From: Prevotellaceae bacterium UBA2718
GTDB lineage: Bacteria; Bacteroidota; Bacteroidia; Bacteroidales; Bacteroidaceae
Assembly (NCBI GenBank): GCA_002353975.1
Contig: DEKQ01000018.1
Coordinates: 1 to 9,130 of the forward strand
DNA length: 9,130 nucleotides
Direction of reading: 5' to 3'
The notes beneath the pieces are model-generated. The model saw nothing but the letters and a program-made list of their open reading frames with translations, ran no database searches and was not told where the DNA came from. This document shows, one piece after another, positions 6,323-9,130 of the stretch (the first letter of the stretch is position 1; each line of letters opens with the position of its first letter). Made by a program: the position numbers and the translations under genes.

Positions 6323-7485
6323 CCCAGTCTCTTTGCCACCAGCATTGTGATGTCGTCGCTTTGCTCTGCCCCTTCGGCGTGAGCATGTACGGCATTGATG
6401 ACGTTATCCAGTATGCTCCGTGCTGACTGGCCTGCCAACGTGGGCAGAAGAGCCTCCAGCCGGCTTTCGCCATAGAGCTCGTTAGAAGTGGAGCAAGCCT
6501 CTGTCACACCGTCGGTGAATGTCACCAGACAGTCGCCTTTCTGCAGCGTCAGGCTGTCAGAAGTGTAGGTATAATCCTCCAATACGCCCAGACAGATATT
6601 CTTTGATGTGGGCAATGTCTCCAGCGTGCCGTCCTTGTGCAGTATGTATGGCGGGTTATGTCCGGCGTTGACGTACTGCATTTCACCTGTCCTTACGTTC
6701 ATAATGGCGTAGAAGAGTGTCACAAACATGTTGTCAAAGCTCTCCGCTGCCAGCACGTTGTTGCTCTCGATTATCACCTCTTCGGGCTTCAGCTTTTTCT
6801 TGCCGGCCAGTCTCAGCAGCGTATGGCTTACTGCCATGAACATTGCTGCCGGTACTCCCTTGCCGCTGACGTCGGCCATGGTGAGCCCAATGTGGTCGTC
6901 ATCTATGCGGGTTATGTCATAGAAGTCGCCGCCCACATCCTTTGCGGGCTTCATTGAGGCATAGACATCCACCGTGTCCTTCAGGTCGTCGAATGGCGGG
7001 AAATCCTGCGGCAGGATAGCCAACTGTATCTCGGCAGCCAGTGCCAGGTCGCTCTTTATGTCCACCAGCTGGCCGTGCTCCTTTTGGGTTTGCTTGATAA
7101 AGGTAATCTCGCTGATTGCTTTGTCGATTGTCACCTGCAGGTCATCGAGGTCGATGGGCTTCATGGCGAAGTCGAAGGCACCGTTGTTCATCGCCGTGCG
7201 AATGTTTGACATCTCGCCGTATGCGCTCACCATGATTACTTTCAGGGCGGGGTTGTGACGGTCATTGAGCTTCTTCAGCAGTGTCAGGCCGTCCATCTCG
7301 GGCATGTTGATGTCACTTAATACGATGTCAATGTCAGGGTGCTCCAGCATCTTCTGGAGAGCTTCAATGCCATTGTGAGCAAAGTAGAACTCATATTCTC
7401 CCTTGCGGATCTTTCTTCTGAAATACTGGGTGAGGAGCAATTCCAAGTCAAGCTCGTCATCCACGCTTAGTATTTTTGTTGCCAT
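6319..7485 (-). CDS. Response regulator fused to PP2C/SpoIIE-type serine/threonine phosphatase
   Basis: This 388-aa protein is the first gene of the operon. The REC domain (about 1-125) has the acidic pair Asp9-Asp10, the phosphoacceptor Asp58 (LSDINMPEMDG), Ser87 and Lys109 (MKPID), so it appears competent for phosphorylation. A helical linker (about 126-150) leads to a PP2C/SpoIIE domain (about 150-388). Its motifs are AAEIQLAILPQ, DVGGDFYD (Asp183, Asp187), MADVSGKGVPAAMFM (Asp205), TFTDGVTEA (Asp325) and SDDITMLVAKR (Asp377-Asp378), which supply the metal-binding acidic residues. The architecture is that of RsbU/RssB-like phosphatases, in which REC phosphorylation changes phosphatase activity. 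Known relatives dephosphorylate STAS-type anti-sigma antagonists, but no such target is encoded here. The natural phosphodonor is one of the two kinases downstream, most likely the 283-aa one. The ATG at 7483-7485 lies just before the REC strand MATKILSVDD and has no obvious Shine-Dalgarno sequence. Confidence 0.96.
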   Translation of the reverse strand: MATKILSVDDELDLELLLTQYFRRKIRKGEYEFYFAHNGIEALQKMLEHPDIDIVLSDINMPEMDGLTLLKKLNDRHNPALKVIMVSAYGEMSNIRTAMNNGAFDFAMKPIDLDDLQVTIDKAISEITFIKQTQKEHGQLVDIKSDLALAAEIQLAILPQDFPPFDDLKDTVDVYASMKPAKDVGGDFYDITRIDDDHIGLTMADVSGKGVPAAMFMAVSHTLLRLAGKKKLKPEEVIIESNNVLAAESFDNMFVTLFYAIMNVRTGEMQYVNAGHNPPYILHKDGTLETLPTSKNICLGVLEDYTYTSDSLTLQKGDCLVTFTDGVTEACSTSNELYGESRLEALLPTLAGQSARSILDNVINAVHAHAEGAEQSDDITMLVAKRLG

Positions 7486-7502
7486 AGTGTATATCGGGAT
7501 AG

Positions 7503-7537
7503 TTAGGGAAGGGTCAGGCCTATTGCGGAAACCCTAA
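7503..7537. repeat. Inverted repeat TTAGGG/CCCTAA in the operon leader
   Basis: TTAGGG at 7503-7508 and CCCTAA at 7532-7537 are perfect 6-bp inverted arms separated by 23 bp, all within the predicted leader of the phosphatase mRNA. A second direct copy of the right arm, CCCTAAT (7532-7538), occurs at 7579-7585, between the -33 and -7 elements of the operon promoter. This could be a regulator site or an RNA hairpin. The arms are short enough that chance is possible. Confidence 0.35.
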
Positions 7538-7563
7538 TAACAGCTTTAATACAATTGCGGCAA
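7522..7563 (+). repeat. Direct repeat ATTGCGG(A/C)AA near the operon transcription start
   Basis: ATTGCGGAAA at 7522-7531 and ATTGCGGCAA at 7554-7563 agree in nine of ten bases and start 32 bp apart, about three helical turns. The second copy overlaps the predicted start and the edge of the -7 element of the operon promoter. The arrangement would suit a repeated operator half-site, but no known binding consensus is recognised. Confidence 0.3.
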
Positions 7564-7592
7564 AGTTACAAAGATTTTCCCTAATGTGCAAC
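7561..7592 (-). promoter_or_regulatory. Bacteroidota-type promoter for the five-gene signalling operon
   Basis: Read on the - strand, TAACTTTG (7568-7561) matches the -7 element TAnnTTTG. GTTG (7592-7589) lies 20 bp upstream and matches the -33 element in three of four bases. Transcription would begin about 4-7 nt downstream, near 7555, giving a leader of roughly 70 nt before the phosphatase ATG at 7485. The -33 elements of this promoter and of the divergent one are about 16 bp apart, so one bound regulator could affect both. Confidence 0.68.
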
Positions 7593-7607
7593 ATAAAGTT
7601 AAAAAAA

Positions 7608-7639
7608 TTTGGCCATTTCGATAAATTTGCATATTTTTG
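7608..7639 (+). promoter_or_regulatory. Bacteroidota-type promoter for the acyl-CoA synthetase gene
   Basis: TTTG at 7608-7611 is followed after exactly 20 bp by TATTTTTG at 7632-7639, a full match to the Bacteroidota primary sigma consensus (TTTG, 19-21 bp, TAnnTTTG). Transcription would begin near 7645 and leave a leader of only about 20 nt before the ATG at 7668. The surrounding sequence is strongly AT-rich. An alternative -7 element, TAAATTTG at 7622-7629, has no -33 partner at the right distance. Confidence 0.72.
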
Positions 7640-7667
7640 CAACCGAATTTTAATTGCCTATAAGTCT

Positions 7668-9130
7668 ATGCAGAACCTATGTCATCTTGCGTTGCTGCCT
7701 CAAGAGCAGTATAAAAAGTACGGTGAACGTACCGTTTTCGAATACAAGGATTTCGGAAGCAGTGTGTGGAAGAAGGCTACATGGAAGGATTTCCATGACA
7801 ATGCCCGGCGCGTATCGTGTGCCATGTTGTCTTTGGGCATCCAGGTTCAGGAGAATATCGGAGTGTTCTCGCAGAATGCCTTGCAGTACATCTACACCGA
7901 CTTCGGCGCTTTCGGCATAAGGGCAGTTTCCATTCCCTTCTACTCTACCAGCTCAGAGGAACAGCTGCGGTTCATCGTCAACGATGCCCACATACGCTTT
8001 ATGTTCGTCGGTGAGCAGGAGCAGTACGATAAGGCGCGCCGCGTTCAGTCCCTCTGCCCGTCGTTAGAGCGCATCATAGTCTTTGATGAAATGGTGAGTT
8101 TGGCTGACCATGACACCACGTCGATGCATTTCTCCGATTTCCTTCGTCTTGGCGATGCACCGTCATTGGAGGGCTCTTACCAGCAGCGCCTGGCGGAACA
8201 TAACTACGATGACCTTGCCAATATCCTATATACCTCAGGCACAACGGGCAACCCTAAGGGCGTGATGCTGACCTACGGACAGTATAATTCCGCCTTCAAG
8301 GCCAATAATGAGTGTGTGCCGGTGGAGGAAGATGACCGCGTCATAACCTTCCTGCCCATTACGCATATCTTTGAGCGCGGATGGGATTTCCTCGCTCTTA
8401 CCAAGGGCAGCACGCTGATTGTCAATACCGACCCGAGGGACATCCAGAACGCTATGCGTCAGACAAACCCCACAAGTATGTCTGCCGTGCCGCGATTCTG
8501 GGAGAAAGTCTATTCCGGCGTAATGGCAAAGATAGAGAATTCCTCCGCTACTCAGCAGAAGATGTTCCGCGAGGCGCTGAAGATAGGCCATGAGTATAAC
8601 GTCACCTACAAGGCAGCAGGCAAGCGCCCTCCGCTGAGTCTGCGTGTGAAGTATGCCGTGATAGACAAGACGATACTCTCTCTTGTCAGGAAGCAGTTCG
8701 GCCTCAAGCGCCCCAATATCTTCCCTACGGCAGGCGCTGTGGTGTCAAAGGAGGTTGAGTCCTTCGTCCATTCCTTGGGACTGAATATGATTGTGGGCTA
8801 TGGGCTCACGGAGAGTCTGGCTACCGTGTCGTGCGACCACCGCGACGAGAAATATACCATCGGCTCTGTGGGACGCCCTATCAACGGCATAGAGATACGC
8901 ATAGGCGAGAACTCCGAGATACTCCTCAAGGGTCCTACTATCACTAAGGGCTACTATCGTCGTGAGGAACTGAACCGTGAAGCCTTCACGGAGGACGGCT
9001 TCTTCCACACAGGCGATGCGGGCTACATGAAGGATGGGGAGCTGTTCCTTACCGAAAGGATAAAGGATCTCTACAAGACCTCCAACGGAAAGTACGTCGC
9101 TCCGCAGGCTGTGGAGTCAAAACTGCTGGT
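7668..9130 (+). CDS. Long-chain fatty acid-CoA ligase, AMP-forming (3' end outside window)
   Basis: An open frame of 487 complete codons runs from the ATG at 7668-7670 to the window end. It belongs to the ANL adenylate-forming superfamily, which activates a fatty acid with ATP to an acyl-AMP and then transfers it to CoA. Visible motifs are the P-loop YTSGTTGNPKG (188-198), LPITHIFERGWD (229-240), the adenine-binding GYGLTES (377-383), TGD with Asp450 (448-450) and ERIKDLYKTSNGKYVAPQ (463-480), the hinge into the C-terminal domain. The segment IFPTAGAVVS (351-360) stands where many relatives have a GGAPLS-like motif, a modest variation. The C-terminal catalytic lysine region lies beyond the window. 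Full-length bacterial enzymes of this FadD15-like group have around 600 residues, so roughly a hundred are missing. No signal peptide is seen; a cytoplasmic or membrane-peripheral enzyme is expected. It diverges from the signalling operon and has its own promoter, so a functional link is not implied. Chain-length preference cannot be read. Confidence 0.96.
   Translation, partial: MQNLCHLALLPQEQYKKYGERTVFEYKDFGSSVWKKATWKDFHDNARRVSCAMLSLGIQVQENIGVFSQNALQYIYTDFGAFGIRAVSIPFYSTSSEEQLRFIVNDAHIRFMFVGEQEQYDKARRVQSLCPSLERIIVFDEMVSLADHDTTSMHFSDFLRLGDAPSLEGSYQQRLAEHNYDDLANILYTSGTTGNPKGVMLTYGQYNSAFKANNECVPVEEDDRVITFLPITHIFERGWDFLALTKGSTLIVNTDPRDIQNAMRQTNPTSMSAVPRFWEKVYSGVMAKIENSSATQQKMFREALKIGHEYNVTYKAAGKRPPLSLRVKYAVIDKTILSLVRKQFGLKRPNIFPTAGAVVSKEVESFVHSLGLNMIVGYGLTESLATVSCDHRDEKYTIGSVGRPINGIEIRIGENSEILLKGPTITKGYYRREELNREAFTEDGFFHTGDAGYMKDGELFLTERIKDLYKTSNGKYVAPQAVESKLL

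Noticed and set aside
7503..7537. Intrinsic terminator or attenuator formed by the TTAGGG/CCCTAA arms
   Set aside because: The stem is only 6 bp with a 23-base loop, and no U-run follows on the operon strand. It is kept only as a weak inverted repeat.
7622..7629. TAAATTTG as the -7 element of the acyl-CoA synthetase promoter
   Set aside because: The position about 20 bp upstream reads GTTA, not TTTG, whereas TATTTTTG ten bases downstream has a perfect TTTG partner at 20 bp.
8235..8591. - strand open frame (118 aa) opposite the acyl-CoA synthetase
   Set aside because: The + strand carries the P-loop and other conserved motifs of the ligase here, so this is a shadow.

Overview
The window reads as a member of the Bacteroidota, most like the Prevotellaceae. 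Three things point there. Both divergent promoters match the Bacteroidota consensus (TTTG or TTG, about 20 bp, then TAnnTTTG). Most starts have little or no Shine-Dalgarno sequence. The protein families (periplasmic propeller-Y_Y_Y sensor kinase, TonB-dependent receptor, WD40 protein ending in a 'TPQEW' motif) are typical of that phylum. The genus is inferred; no rRNA or marker gene is present.

Layout: a 182-bp divergent promoter region (7486-7667) separates two transcription units. To the right, on the + strand, is one gene, a long-chain acyl-CoA synthetase cut by the window end (7668-9130). To the left, on the - strand, is a tightly packed row of five genes read from 7485 down to 1: (1) a response regulator fused to a PP2C/SpoIIE serine/threonine phosphatase; (2) a one-span membrane protein with a long coiled coil and a degenerate WD40 propeller; (3) a 924-aa periplasmic propeller-Y_Y_Y sensor with a cytoplasmic kinase core; (4) a 283-aa soluble histidine kinase with no sensor domain; (5) a TonB-dependent receptor whose N-terminus is TPR-like, cut by the window start. 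Spacings are 35 bp, a 4-bp ATGA overlap, 34 bp and a second ATGA overlap, so they almost certainly form one operon.

The most interesting point is the pair of kinases. The membrane sensor has lost the phosphoacceptor histidine (Asp687 in the H-box) and the acidic residue after it (Arg688), but keeps its ATP-binding N, G1, F and G2 boxes. The next gene is a free kinase core with the same unusual DHp architecture and an intact H-box (His23). The simplest model, which is inference, is a split sensor: the propeller protein senses a periplasmic ligand and works with the small kinase in a heteromer or by trans-phosphorylation. Phosphate then passes to the REC domain of the phosphatase protein, so the output would be serine/threonine dephosphorylation rather than direct DNA binding. 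The WD40 protein may be a scaffold, and the TonB-dependent receptor may be the outer-membrane input or the regulated transporter. No DNA-binding output, STAS protein, anti-sigma factor or serine kinase is visible in the window. No RNA genes, mobile elements or CRISPR arrays were seen, and no stretch over 300 bases lacks a gene.
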